Below, in pieces: positions 8,468-18,156 of a DNA stretch of 64,000 bases. Under the pieces are notes generated by a model. That model was not told the origin of the DNA. It made no database searches and saw only the letters and a list, made by a program, of their open reading frames with translations. The translations under genes and the position numbers were made by a program. Source of the DNA: Bacteroidota bacterium (lineage in GTDB: Bacteria > Bacteroidota > Bacteroidia > Bacteroidales > B39-G9); contig JADFUR010000066.1 in NCBI GenBank assembly GCA_015222055.1, forward strand, positions 1 through 64,000. Direction: 5' to 3'. Position 1 is the stretch's first letter, and every line of letters starts with the position of its first letter.

Positions 8468-10834
8468 TTAAAATGATAAATTATAAATTATTGAAGGAAC
8501 TATTCCATACAAATACATTTTATAAGATTGTATATTCAAAAAATCGTAATCGTCTTGTTTAAGATATAGAGCAAAAACATTTTTTCTATTATAAACATTG
8601 TTAATGGCAAATACCCATTTTGATTTACACCGTTTAGCTTCTTCGCTTTTTTTACTTTTGTAAGTGGCTGCAATATCTAACCTGTGGTATATCGGCAATT
8701 TATAGTTATTTCGTTCAGGATAGTCAAAAAAAGTAGCATTATCTACTAAAAATATTTGTGTTGGCACAGTAACAAATCCACCCGATGAAATTTTAAAGGT
8801 GGAAGATAACAACCATCTGTTATTGATTTTGTAAATACCAACAGCTGTAAAATTGTGACGAATATCGTAACGTGGTGAATAATCATCATCATTGTTAATA
8901 CCATTTATTTTATATTTTGTTTTGGCGAGTGTGTAGCCTAACCAAGCTGTTAGCTTATCAGAGTGTTTCTCTAATAAAAATTCTATCCCAGTACTCCAGC
9001 CTTTACCTGCCAATATTTGTGTCTCAACATTTTTATTCATAAACAAATCTGCATTGTCAACAAAGTCAATAATGTTGTGTAACTGTTTGTAATAAGATTC
9101 TATTGTTAATTCTAAGCCTTGATAAAATGTTCTATAAAATCCTAAAACGTATTGATGTGAAGATTGAGGCTTTATATAGCTGTCAGCAGGCAGCCATACG
9201 TCTGTCGGCAAACCTACTGAAGAATTACTAAGCATATGTAAATATTGCTTGGTGTAGGCATAAGCCAACTTAATAGTATTGTTATTGTTTATCTTAAATC
9301 TTACAGAAAATCTTGGTTCTAGTCCATGATAAAAATTTATTATTTCTCCTTTTGCATAAACAGTGCTGTCAGTAATATTATTCATTAAAGGTGTATAATT
9401 GTATACAGTAGCCTGCCCATAATTCATAAAAACAGTGTAACGTAAGCCATAGTTTAATGTAAGTCTTTTAGTTATTTTTTGCTCATTATTAAAATATCCT
9501 ATTAACTCTACAGACCTTTTACCATCCAAAGAGAAAGGCACTATAATGGAAGTAGTATCTTTGGGTGATATTTTACCGGGTTCAAAGTAGTGATAAACGC
9601 TTGACAAGCCTGTTTTTATTCTGTTTTTCTGATTTGGATAATAAGTGAAATCATATTTTAAACCTAACTCTTGTATATTAGATTTCCACTCATAGTTGCG
9701 AATGTCTTCTTTGATAGACGAATTGTAATTATAGTTACTATAATAGGTGCTTAGGTTTGAAAAAAGTTTGCCTGAAAAAAGGTGATTCCATCTTAATGTG
9801 CTGGTTAAGTTACCCCATTCCAATTGGTTTTCATTATTTAGCGAATAGCAATAAAAATGGTCACGACCTGTATATGTGCTTAAATAAATGTGATTATTCT
9901 CGTCTACTTTGTAGTTGATTTTAGCATTGAAGTCATAAAACGAAATATCGTTTTGATCGTTAAAATCATTTAACGACCTTAATTTCAATGCGTCGCCTCC
10001 TATTTTACCTCCAAACAAATTTAATGTTGTGCCTGCATAACTATATCTACCGGATACAATAAACGATGCTTTTTCTTTGACAATAGGAGCTTCTATACTC
10101 AGCCTACTTGCTAAAAGACCAACACCTGCATTTACTTTCATTTTGTTGTAATTCCCTTCTTTCATTGTAATATCTACTACTGAAGATAATCGACCACCAT
10201 ATTGAGAGGGAAATGCCCCTTTGTAGACAGTTACGTTTTTAATTGCATCGGAATTGAAAGTAGAAAAAAAACCTAACGAATGTGTAGGGTTGTAAACAGG
10301 TGTTTCGTCTAATATTATCAAATTCTGGTCATAATTCCCTCCCCTTACATAAAGGTTACTTGTTCCCTCGTTAGCCACCTGAATACCAGGTAGTAATTGC
10401 AAAGACTTTATCACATCCGGCTCACCAGTAATTGTAGGAATTGCTTTTATTGTATTGATTGCTATTTTATTTTCACTTGTGCCTACTTCTTCAACACGTG
10501 CCCTTTGGGCTGTAACTTTGACCTCTTGCAGTTTCATATTTTGAGGTGAAAGCAAAATATCTTTTAACATATTGCTTTTTAATTCAACTTTAACTTCAAG
10601 AGATTGATATCCAATATAAGAATATACTATCGTATAATTCCCTCTTGACAAACTTGCAGAATAGAAACCATATTCATTTGAAACAGTCCCCTGTTTCATT
10701 TCTTTAACATAAACGGTTGCTCCGATTAGCGTTTCCCCATTTATAGAATCTCTGACTGTTCCATATACAATATTTATTTGGGAGAATAATCCAATTGAAA
10801 AAAAATTTAATATTATTGTTATATATAATCGCAT
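8468..10834 (-). CDS. TonB-dependent outer-membrane receptor 1 (CarboxypepD_reg-like N-terminal domain)
   Basis: 788 residues. Signal peptide (about 1-19), then a carboxypeptidase-regulatory-like beta domain (about 22-95: GTVRDSINGETLIGATVYV, GFYSASL), plug (about 120-230: GEPDVIKSLQLLPGIQ, LYVRGGNYDQNLIILDE, YGGRLSSVVDI) and a 22-strand barrel ending in a terminal aromatic (YNLSF). It shares with the two paralogues downstream the barrel motif LPTD(V/L)W(L/I/V)P and the YHRLD strand. It should import a ligand too large for porins using TonB energy. The ligand is unknown. It starts 7 bases after a broken DsbA-like remnant. Confidence 0.92.
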   Translation of the reverse strand: MRLYITIILNFFSIGLFSQINIVYGTVRDSINGETLIGATVYVKEMKQGTVSNEYGFYSASLSRGNYTIVYSYIGYQSLEVKVELKSNMLKDILLSPQNMKLQEVKVTAQRARVEEVGTSENKIAINTIKAIPTITGEPDVIKSLQLLPGIQVANEGTSNLYVRGGNYDQNLIILDETPVYNPTHSLGFFSTFNSDAIKNVTVYKGAFPSQYGGRLSSVVDITMKEGNYNKMKVNAGVGLLASRLSIEAPIVKEKASFIVSGRYSYAGTTLNLFGGKIGGDALKLRSLNDFNDQNDISFYDFNAKINYKVDENNHIYLSTYTGRDHFYCYSLNNENQLEWGNLTSTLRWNHLFSGKLFSNLSTYYSNYNYNSSIKEDIRNYEWKSNIQELGLKYDFTYYPNQKNRIKTGLSSVYHYFEPGKISPKDTTSIIVPFSLDGKRSVELIGYFNNEQKITKRLTLNYGLRYTVFMNYGQATVYNYTPLMNNITDSTVYAKGEIINFYHGLEPRFSVRFKINNNNTIKLAYAYTKQYLHMLSNSSVGLPTDVWLPADSYIKPQSSHQYVLGFYRTFYQGLELTIESYYKQLHNIIDFVDNADLFMNKNVETQILAGKGWSTGIEFLLEKHSDKLTAWLGYTLAKTKYKINGINNDDDYSPRYDIRHNFTAVGIYKINNRWLLSSTFKISSGGFVTVPTQIFLVDNATFFDYPERNNYKLPIYHRLDIAATYKSKKSEEAKRCKSKWVFAINNVYNRKNVFALYLKQDDYDFLNIQSYKMYLYGIVPSIIYNLSF

Positions 10835-10841
10835 TCTTTTT

Positions 10842-11250
10842 TTATTTTGAGAGTTCTCTTACTATGGCATTTTCGATTTCAGTTTCAGAAAAAGCATCAA
10901 ACATTTTTCTGTTATTAATAACTATTGTAGGAGTACCATAAAATCCTAAATCATTTATGTGTTTAAAATTTTGAATTATCTCTTCATAAATAGTAGAATC
11001 TTGCATATCTGATGAAAATTGATAAATATCTAAATCAATTTCTTGTGCTATTGACAATATCTGTTCTTGTTCAAGATTTACAGGTGATTTTTTTAGGTGT
11101 GTTTCCATTTTCACACTTTTCATCTCCCTCCATATAAGAGGTTCCCACTTTATTAATTAACTCTGTAATAATCTCTTTATTGTTGTTTGTGTCTGTATTT
11201 TTTATTACCTCATCTTTTTGACAAGCATAAAACCGAGCAATTATTTTATG
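10842..11250 (-). pseudogene. DsbA/thioredoxin-fold remnant between two TonB receptors
   Basis: Reading leftward, the stretch has two overlapping out-of-frame pieces. The first (about 11250-11071) starts with a lipoprotein-like YACQKDEVIKN and is polar. The second (11123-10842) matches the C-terminal half of DsbA-family proteins: EEQ-like helix (QILSIAQEIDLDIYQF), then the cis-proline loop YGTPTIVINNRKM. The CxxC active site and the first strands are missing. The simplest reading is a secreted thiol-oxidoreductase that lost its centre by deletion and frameshift. A short functional 93-residue protein from ATG 11123 cannot be excluded, since a GGAGG lies just upstream. Confidence 0.5.
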
Positions 11251-11251
11251 T

Positions 11252-13621
11252 TTAAAAAATAATTGTATATCCAAGATTAATTAAAACCGGAAATAAGCTT
11301 TTTTGGTATAATTTAGTCTCTCCATTTGATGTTTTAAAAAACAAAAAATATGCATTTTGTCTATTATATAAATTATAAACACCTATTGTCCATTTACTTG
11401 ATCCTTTTCTCTTTAATTTAACATAATTTAATCCCAGATCTAACCTATGATAAGCTGGCATACGATAGCCATTCTTTTCAGAATATATGTGTACGTCATC
11501 TAATACAGTACGGTTCCCAATGTAAGAATCAGAATAATTCACATTAGCAAGCTGATACTTGCCGGAAGGTAGTGTTACACTATTTCCAGAATGATAAAGC
11601 CAAGTTCCGGAAAGTGTTATCCTATCATTAATTTTCCAATTACATACTACTGAAATATTATGTCTTTGATCATATTTAAAAGAAAAATCCCTACCATTAT
11701 TTAAATTATCAAAAGTTCGTTGGTTTTTAGAGAGGGTATACCCAATCCAACCAGTTATAATACCTTCTTTTTTCTGTATTAACAATTCAATTCCTTGGAC
11801 TTTACCGACACCTCCTGTCTCAACTTTCTCATCCCAATTTAGAGAACCATTAAAAACAAGAATTCCTTCTTTATACTCTATTAAATTGTTAAGTTTCTTA
11901 AAATACCCTTCGATACTAATTTCATAATTTTTTTTTGTTGTATGAGCAAATCCCAAAGTAATTTGTTCTGAAGATTCTGGAATTATTTTATTAGTGGAAG
12001 GAATCCACAAATCCGTTGGCAAACCCGTATTTGAATTTGTAAGTAGATGAATATTTTGTTGCATTGAGCAATATGAAGCTTTCACTGAAAATGAGGAGAA
12101 TAGTAAATAGTTTATAATTATTCGTGGTTCAACGGATTGAAACTTTTTATCATTTACAAGATAATAACCTGCCCGCAAGCCAATATTGCCGGACATTTTG
12201 TTAAAATCAAAATGATATTCTCCGTAAACAGATATATCATCAGCATACAAATCAGTTTTTTGCTCTGGATTGTTTAAAACTGTATCGCTATCATTAAAAT
12301 TGTTGTTTTGTGAATATGATACCGAACTTGGGATGTAATAATGCTTACTGTATTTACCACCTATGCGCAAACTATTTCTAACAAACGGGATTTCAAAATC
12401 CGTTTTAATAATTACATCCTGTACTGCTGAATTAATCAAATATTCATCCTTTAAAACCGAATTATCTGTCTCGTCAGACCTTTCTGAAAAATTAATACTT
12501 TTATATTGATATTTAGTATATGCTAACGTAAAATTATTAAATATCTTACCACCAAAAACATGATACCAACGAAGACTTGCAGAACTATTCCCCCATTTTA
12601 GTTCAGATTCAGCATTATATATATAACTCTCTACAGGATCTTTATTTTCCTTTTCTTTATAAAAAAATTTATCCTTGCCTTGATAAAAATTAACAAATAG
12701 TCTATCATTCTTGGATAATATATAATTGGACTTTAAATTGATATCATAAAATGTATATCCTGAGTTATATGGATTTGATACAAACCAATTATAGAAAGAT
12801 GAATATAAGTCAAGATTACTTCTCCTTATTGAAAAAGCAAAGGAAGCTTTATCTTTTATTATTGGACCTTCAATAAAAAGCTTGCTTAATAATAAACTTA
12901 AACCAAGTTCCCCTTTATAGTTATACATATTACCATCTTTATTACGCACATCCACTACAGAAGATATACGTCCGCCATATCGTGCAGGAAAACCACCTTT
13001 ATATAATTCAACACTTTTAACCATTGAAGGATCAAATACAGAATAAAGCCCACCCATATGGCTAACATTATATAATGGAACATCATCAAGTAAAAATAAA
13101 TTTTGATCAGGAGTACCACCACGAACATACAGTCCATTGTTACCTTCGGAACCGGATTGTATGCCGGGCATTAATTGATAAACCTTTAAAATATCTGGTT
13201 CGCCTGTTATACTCGGTAATATTTTTATTTGTTCTAATGGAATTTCAAGTTTGCTTATTTCACATAAATTTTCTAGCTTTTTTTTATTTGCAGTTATTTG
13301 CACTTCTTTAAGGTTTATTCCTGCAATAAGATATATATTTACTGCTGTATCTGATTGCGGTCTTACAGTTAAATACAAAGAGCCATACCCAACATATGAA
13401 TATTGGAAAGTGTAAGTTTCCCTTTTTGTTAAAACAATGGAATAAAAACCAAATTTATTGGTTACATGTCCAATATGTTTTGTCGTATCATAAATGGTTG
13501 CTCCAATTAAATATTCTCCTGAATTTTGATCTATGATATAACCACTAAGTGTTAATTTTTGCGAGAATGAAAAAAAATTTAAAATGAATATAAAACTAAT
13601 ACTTAAAATTATTTTTTGCAT
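11252..13621 (-). CDS. TonB-dependent outer-membrane receptor 2
   Basis: 789 residues, same architecture as its neighbours: signal peptide (about 1-20), regulatory-like beta domain (LSGYIIDQNSGEYLIGATIY), plug (GEPDILKVYQLMPGIQ, LYVRGGTPDQNLFLLDDVP, YGGRISSVVDV) and barrel with LPTDLWIPS and YHRLDLGLNY, ending GYTIIF. It starts 4 bases after the stop of DUF4249 lipoprotein 2, so the pair is co-transcribed. Sequence divergence from receptors 1 and 3 is large along the barrel while the plug is conserved, suggesting different ligands. Confidence 0.92.
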   Translation of the reverse strand: MQKIILSISFIFILNFFSFSQKLTLSGYIIDQNSGEYLIGATIYDTTKHIGHVTNKFGFYSIVLTKRETYTFQYSYVGYGSLYLTVRPQSDTAVNIYLIAGINLKEVQITANKKKLENLCEISKLEIPLEQIKILPSITGEPDILKVYQLMPGIQSGSEGNNGLYVRGGTPDQNLFLLDDVPLYNVSHMGGLYSVFDPSMVKSVELYKGGFPARYGGRISSVVDVRNKDGNMYNYKGELGLSLLLSKLFIEGPIIKDKASFAFSIRRSNLDLYSSFYNWFVSNPYNSGYTFYDINLKSNYILSKNDRLFVNFYQGKDKFFYKEKENKDPVESYIYNAESELKWGNSSASLRWYHVFGGKIFNNFTLAYTKYQYKSINFSERSDETDNSVLKDEYLINSAVQDVIIKTDFEIPFVRNSLRIGGKYSKHYYIPSSVSYSQNNNFNDSDTVLNNPEQKTDLYADDISVYGEYHFDFNKMSGNIGLRAGYYLVNDKKFQSVEPRIIINYLLFSSFSVKASYCSMQQNIHLLTNSNTGLPTDLWIPSTNKIIPESSEQITLGFAHTTKKNYEISIEGYFKKLNNLIEYKEGILVFNGSLNWDEKVETGGVGKVQGIELLIQKKEGIITGWIGYTLSKNQRTFDNLNNGRDFSFKYDQRHNISVVCNWKINDRITLSGTWLYHSGNSVTLPSGKYQLANVNYSDSYIGNRTVLDDVHIYSEKNGYRMPAYHRLDLGLNYVKLKRKGSSKWTIGVYNLYNRQNAYFLFFKTSNGETKLYQKSLFPVLINLGYTIIF

Positions 13622-13625
13622 TTAA

Positions 13626-14579
13626 TTATTTTATATAAATTAATTCTTTTGTTGTTCCCCAATATCCTGCAAAAATCCCATAACCATTTACAACATTAGT
13701 ATACATTGATCGAGGTTCACCCATAAAAATAAAATCTCTCAGGTCTTCACCTTGGAGTTGTTGATTGAAAACATGCCGAGTGTAATACTTACGATATAGA
13801 TAATAAGATTTACTAACAGAACGAAGTTCTGCATAACATCCACTATTTGTTTCAAACCTAGTATTATACCCCCCTCTTTTAACTTTTAGGGTATAGGTTT
13901 CCCCATTAAATAATTCGTCTGAAAAAAATAAGGATGAAGGTAAATAATCAACATCCCCTTCGTTAAGCAGAACTGGATCGGTAATTTTAACATCTCCATC
14001 CCAATTCCAATAATTTTTCTCATTGTCATATTTATGAAGATGATATATAAGTAGTTCATAATAATTTTCTTCTTGAGGAGGATCAGTAAAAGTTATCATA
14101 GCTTCCACACAAAAATCACCATATTCATCAACACCCGCCGGGTAAATTAATATTGCTTTGTCAATATTTACTATGTTTGGTATTGAATCGGATGTGATTA
14201 TTGATGGTAGCTTATCGGATAACACTTCAACTTTATATTCCTTATTAGGAATTGGTCGAATATTCGTTTCTAAAATTCCAGATTGTAAAAACGTATCAAT
14301 TATCAGGTTATTTTCTTCATAAAACAAAAAATGCAGCTTCTCATTTATTGAATCATAAGAATTTAAAGGTGAAGTAGTGTATGATAAATTGAAGGTGAAA
14401 TAATTTTTCGGGTTAAAAACAGAATTTATAACCAATGATTTTGTGTCTTCTAATTTGCAATTTAATTCTTTAGTGCAGGATGTATATAGAATTAAAAAAA
14501 CAATTATTAATACGTTTATTAATGTTAATTTCCGCAACAAATTTTTGCGGGTATTTTTATTAAAATAGGATTTAAGCAT
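13626..14579 (-). CDS. DUF4249 surface lipoprotein 2
   Basis: 317 residues. A long basic n-region (MLKSYFNKNTRKNLLRK) precedes the hydrophobic segment and lipobox YTSC (Cys about 35). The mature protein has the DUF4249 pattern: an N-terminal VINSVFNP strand, a central EENYYELLIYHL, and LFFSDELFNGETYTLKV. It is the first gene of a pair with receptor 2. The 230-base gap upstream contains a repeated motif (14663-14684) also found ahead of the LytTR gene, so this pair may have its own regulated promoter. Exact biochemical role unknown. Confidence 0.82.
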   Translation of the reverse strand: MLKSYFNKNTRKNLLRKLTLINVLIIVFLILYTSCTKELNCKLEDTKSLVINSVFNPKNYFTFNLSYTTSPLNSYDSINEKLHFLFYEENNLIIDTFLQSGILETNIRPIPNKEYKVEVLSDKLPSIITSDSIPNIVNIDKAILIYPAGVDEYGDFCVEAMITFTDPPQEENYYELLIYHLHKYDNEKNYWNWDGDVKITDPVLLNEGDVDYLPSSLFFSDELFNGETYTLKVKRGGYNTRFETNSGCYAELRSVSKSYYLYRKYYTRHVFNQQLQGEDLRDFIFMGEPRSMYTNVVNGYGIFAGYWGTTKELIYIK

Positions 14580-14662
14580 AGGTAAAATTTATGTTAAAAA
14601 ATAAAGAGCTAATTATAATAACTACCTAACTCTTTATTAAAATTATTTAGTCATTAAAAATT

Positions 14663-14745
14663 AAACAAATTGAAAGCAAAAAAAAACAAAATAAAAATTC
14701 ACAATTCTTAAAGATTTTAAAGAATAAAATAGATCTTTCAATTTG
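14663..14745 (-). promoter_or_regulatory. Candidate regulatory region of the second receptor pair
   Basis: AAACAAATTGAAAGC followed by a run of A (14663-14684) is nearly identical, one mismatch in 22, to 19876-19897 upstream of the LytTR gene. Its core CAAATTGAAAG (14666-14676) is also repeated inverted as CTTTCAATTTG (14735-14745). The site lies 84 bases upstream of the DUF4249-2 start, in the reading direction of that gene. It could be a binding site for the local LytTR regulator or a shared promoter element. The gap 14580-14809 holds nothing else that I recognise. Confidence 0.35.
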
Positions 14746-14809
14746 CAATTTAGCTTTTCTAAATTTTTTCTTTAATCTTTTATTAATATAATTTGCTATT
14801 TTATTTCAA

Positions 14810-17146
14810 TTAAAATATCACAGAATAACTTACAAAAGGGGTTATTGGCGCATAAGATATACCAGTTAAAGCATTTCGTTGCGAAGATCTCTCCATATAG
14901 AATGGATTTAATCTATTATAAATATTATATATTCCCAAATACCATATCCTTGTTGTTTTTTCACGCTTATTAGTATAATTAAAGGCTAAGTCCAGACGAT
15001 GATATATTGGTAAACGAATATTATTGTAATCTGAAATATAGCTATATGAAAGACTCGTATTAAGCTCACCAATGTCCTCAATAACAAACCGTTCATACCC
15101 ATAGGTCTTATTTTGTCCTGACATTAATATCCAATTAGCTACAAACATAATCTTTTTATTTAATTGATATTCAGTCTGAATGTTCAGATTATGCGGTCTG
15201 TCATATATATAGGAAAATTCTTTACCATTGTTGATATATTCATAAGTCCTGAAAGAGCGGGAATAAGTATATGAGATTTGTCCTTTGATTTTTCCATTGT
15301 TCTTTTGTGCAAAAAATTCTATTCCGTATGCTCTGCCATTTCCAATAGTTACTTTATCTTGCCAGTCTGTTTTTACATCCATAAAATCTGTTCCTTGTTT
15401 GTATTTAATAAGATTATCAAGCGTTTTGTAATAAATAGAAAGTCCAACATATATATTTTTAAGTAATTTTAGCTTACATCCGGCATCATAAATTTCAGCA
15501 CTTATTGGGTTTAGGTTTTCTGTTGACGGAACCCATAAATCTGTCGGCATCCCCAAACTTGAATTCGTTAGTAAATGCAAATATTGATGAACTTGAGAAT
15601 ATGAAGTCTGAATATTTATATTTTTTGATATATTGCAAATCAGGTTCATACGTGGCTCAATAAAATAATAAAGTTTTCCGTTGACATAAAAAGCATTGGC
15701 ATTAACTCCAAATATTGTATTGAATTTGCCAATGGACAAATTATCCTGTGCATATAAAGAATATTCGTAAGCTGTTGCAGTAGCTGAACTTATTTGTTTA
15801 TCTTTAACAATAGTATCTTTCAAACTCGAATTATCAAAAAATTGTTCACTCGTAAAATTTGGAAAAAACTTTTTTTGAGAAACAGTAGCACCAAATTTTA
15901 TCTTGTTGTTTTTTGACATAAAATAATCTACATTTAATTTATAACCCAAATCTTCGATGCCTGAACCATTGTAAAGATCATACTGTTTTGTTACTATGTC
16001 GTCTTCAATTTTTTCTTGCACGAAATATTCATTTGCCGAATTATATTTATATTTTGTGTAAAATAATGTATTATTCATTGACAATTTATGACCAAATATT
16101 TTCATCCAACGTAAAGTTCCGGTATTATTTCCCCATGCTATTTCTTGTTTTGTATTTATTTTCAAAATATCCGGATCATGATTGTCTTTTTTATCATTTT
16201 TAACAAAACCCTTGTCTTTACCGCTATAAAAACTTAGATATAAATGGCTTCTTTCCGAAAGTTTATAATTCCACTTAGCATTGACATCATAAAAATAATA
16301 ACCTGTTATTGTATTATCTGCAATAGCTTTAGATATCGGACGAAATAAAGCATCAATGTAAGTCCGTCTCGCTGTAACTATAAAAGAAGATTTATCTTTA
16401 ATTACCGGCCCTTCAAGTATAAATTTTGACGAAATAAGACCTATTGTGAATTTTCCTCTTATTTTTCCCAAATCTCCTTCTTTCATATATAAATCAACAA
16501 CCGACGATACATGTCCATGATATTCTGCCGGCATACCGCCTTTTATAAGTTTTACTCTTTTTAGGGCGTCTGTATTGAAAACAGAAAAAAAACCAAAAAC
16601 ATGATTTACATTATAGACAGGTACACCATCAAGTAAAAATAAATTTTGGTCAGGACTACCGCCTCTCACGTTTAAGCTGGCACTTCCTTCATTGCCACTT
16701 GTTACGCCCGGTGCAAGTTGTAATGCCTTTAACACATCTGTTTCGCCACCGATAACTGGCATTTTGCTTATTTTTGCCATTGGCAAATTATAATAATTCA
16801 TTTGTGGAATATCTGCTTTAACAATTATTTGTTGTAGGCTTATGTCTATTTGATATAAATCTATATTCAATACTGTATCATTCTGACTGTTGATATTTAT
16901 GGTTTTTTTTCTGTATCCTAACAAAATAATATCTAATGTGTTTTTTCCCTTTGGTAAACTTATGCTGTAAAAGCCATATTCATTACAAAAAGTGAATATA
17001 TTTTTACTTCTTTCAACAATTGCTACACTTATTAGACTTTCCCTTGACAATGAATCACGAATTATTCCGCTTACGGTGTGGTTTTGTGCAGTAATTGATG
17101 ATATATAAATAAAAAAAAGTGTAAAATATAATATTGCTTTTTTCAT
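14810..17146 (-). CDS. TonB-dependent outer-membrane receptor 3
   Basis: 778 residues: signal peptide (about 1-20), regulatory-like domain (VSGIIRDSLSRESLISVAI, GFYSISL), plug (GGETDVLKALQLAPGV, LNVRGGSPDQNLFLLDGVP, GHVSSVVDL) and barrel with MPTDLWVPS, YHRLDLAFNY and a C-terminal SYSVIF. It begins 6 bases after the stop of DUF4249 lipoprotein 3, forming the first pair transcribed in the cluster. The plug arginine-glycine pair that reads YGGR in receptors 1 and 2 is YHGH here. Ligand unknown. Confidence 0.92.
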   Translation of the reverse strand: MKKAILYFTLFFIYISSITAQNHTVSGIIRDSLSRESLISVAIVERSKNIFTFCNEYGFYSISLPKGKNTLDIILLGYRKKTININSQNDTVLNIDLYQIDISLQQIIVKADIPQMNYYNLPMAKISKMPVIGGETDVLKALQLAPGVTSGNEGSASLNVRGGSPDQNLFLLDGVPVYNVNHVFGFFSVFNTDALKRVKLIKGGMPAEYHGHVSSVVDLYMKEGDLGKIRGKFTIGLISSKFILEGPVIKDKSSFIVTARRTYIDALFRPISKAIADNTITGYYFYDVNAKWNYKLSERSHLYLSFYSGKDKGFVKNDKKDNHDPDILKINTKQEIAWGNNTGTLRWMKIFGHKLSMNNTLFYTKYKYNSANEYFVQEKIEDDIVTKQYDLYNGSGIEDLGYKLNVDYFMSKNNKIKFGATVSQKKFFPNFTSEQFFDNSSLKDTIVKDKQISSATATAYEYSLYAQDNLSIGKFNTIFGVNANAFYVNGKLYYFIEPRMNLICNISKNINIQTSYSQVHQYLHLLTNSSLGMPTDLWVPSTENLNPISAEIYDAGCKLKLLKNIYVGLSIYYKTLDNLIKYKQGTDFMDVKTDWQDKVTIGNGRAYGIEFFAQKNNGKIKGQISYTYSRSFRTYEYINNGKEFSYIYDRPHNLNIQTEYQLNKKIMFVANWILMSGQNKTYGYERFVIEDIGELNTSLSYSYISDYNNIRLPIYHRLDLAFNYTNKREKTTRIWYLGIYNIYNRLNPFYMERSSQRNALTGISYAPITPFVSYSVIF

Positions 17147-17152
17147 TTTTTT

Positions 17153-18094
17153 TTAATTTTGAGAAGGAACTATTAAAAAGGAATCTTCGACAGATGATAT
17201 TCCGGCGAAAACTCCGGTTCCGTTTTTTACGTTTGAATATATTATAACCGGTTCTGTAAAGGGATTGTCTAACGATTTTAAATATAAATATGAGCTTTTA
17301 TAAAAAGCATAGGCATCATAAGACAATGAATTTAACCCCAATTTTATGGGAAATTCTGAAATGTAATCAAATTTATAATCATCAATTTTAAATTTGGTAT
17401 TTATCGCATAAGTATGACCGTCAAATATCTCATCCGAAAAAAAGGCAATTTTTAAAGCAGCTAAAGAAATATTTTCATAGTATTCTCTATTGTAACGGGG
17501 TTCAATAGCCGGATCATAAGATATAAAAAACTTATTACTCCAAAAATCATAATAGTTTGTGGTTCCGGATTTATCTTTAAAAAAAATATTTACTGAAAAA
17601 TCTAAAATTCCGTCAGGAACAGAAGAAGCTAAATTTCTGTCAAAAATAATAGAGTCTTTTAAGGCTTCCCCGTTTATTTGAATAGAATCTATTGGTATTG
17701 CTTCCGGAATATATGTTTCAGCATAAACAGTATCATAGTCCGGCACATGTATTTTTAAATTATAATGATGTTTTTCTGTCGGTATAAAATATTGCGAATA
17801 ATACCAACCTTTTTCTACAAAATTAATTTGCGGAATTTCTTTATAAGTTAATTTTTCCTGAAAAATATTGTCTTCGTATAAATAAACATCGGCTTTGCTA
17901 ATATAATCTTTATCTGCAAGAATAGTTCCAAAAAGAGTATCGCCTACTAAATATGATAATCTCACCCTTACAGTATCGCCTGCCTTAAGAAAACAACTTA
18001 CATTTACCTGAGGTATATGATCAAAGTCATAATAAAAATCTTTTCTGCATGACAAAACAGATATAATTATTAAAATTAGAATTGTTTTTTTCAT
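17153..18094 (-). CDS. DUF4249 surface lipoprotein 3
   Basis: 313 residues with lipobox VLSC (Cys about 16). It shows the DUF4249 features: opening strands (VNVSCFLKAGDTVRVRLSY), YLYEDNIFQEKLTY, and AFFSDEIFDGHTYAINT. It is followed 6 bases later by receptor 3. A hairpin with a T tract lies between it and the preceding lipoprotein gene, so this pair likely has its own promoter in the short gap 18095-18156. It probably resides at the outer membrane together with the receptor; cargo unknown. Confidence 0.82.
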   Translation of the reverse strand: MKKTILILIIISVLSCRKDFYYDFDHIPQVNVSCFLKAGDTVRVRLSYLVGDTLFGTILADKDYISKADVYLYEDNIFQEKLTYKEIPQINFVEKGWYYSQYFIPTEKHHYNLKIHVPDYDTVYAETYIPEAIPIDSIQINGEALKDSIIFDRNLASSVPDGILDFSVNIFFKDKSGTTNYYDFWSNKFFISYDPAIEPRYNREYYENISLAALKIAFFSDEIFDGHTYAINTKFKIDDYKFDYISEFPIKLGLNSLSYDAYAFYKSSYLYLKSLDNPFTEPVIIYSNVKNGTGVFAGISSVEDSFLIVPSQN

Positions 18095-18114
18095 AAGTTC
18101 TTATTTTAATAAAA

Positions 18115-18146
18115 GGGCTGTCTAAAATATTTTTTATAAACAGCCC
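18115..18146 (-). terminator. Terminator of the 374-residue lipoprotein gene
   Basis: GGGCTGT (18115-18121) pairs with ACAGCCC (18140-18146). Read leftward, the stem is followed by TTTTATT, an intrinsic-terminator layout placed 10 bases after the stop of the gene at 18157-19281. Confidence 0.6.
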
Positions 18147-18156
18147 CTGTAATATA

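Noticed and set aside
10842..11274. Programmed frameshift joining the two DsbA-like pieces
   Set aside because: The CxxC half of the fold is absent from both frames, so shifting would not restore a DsbA.
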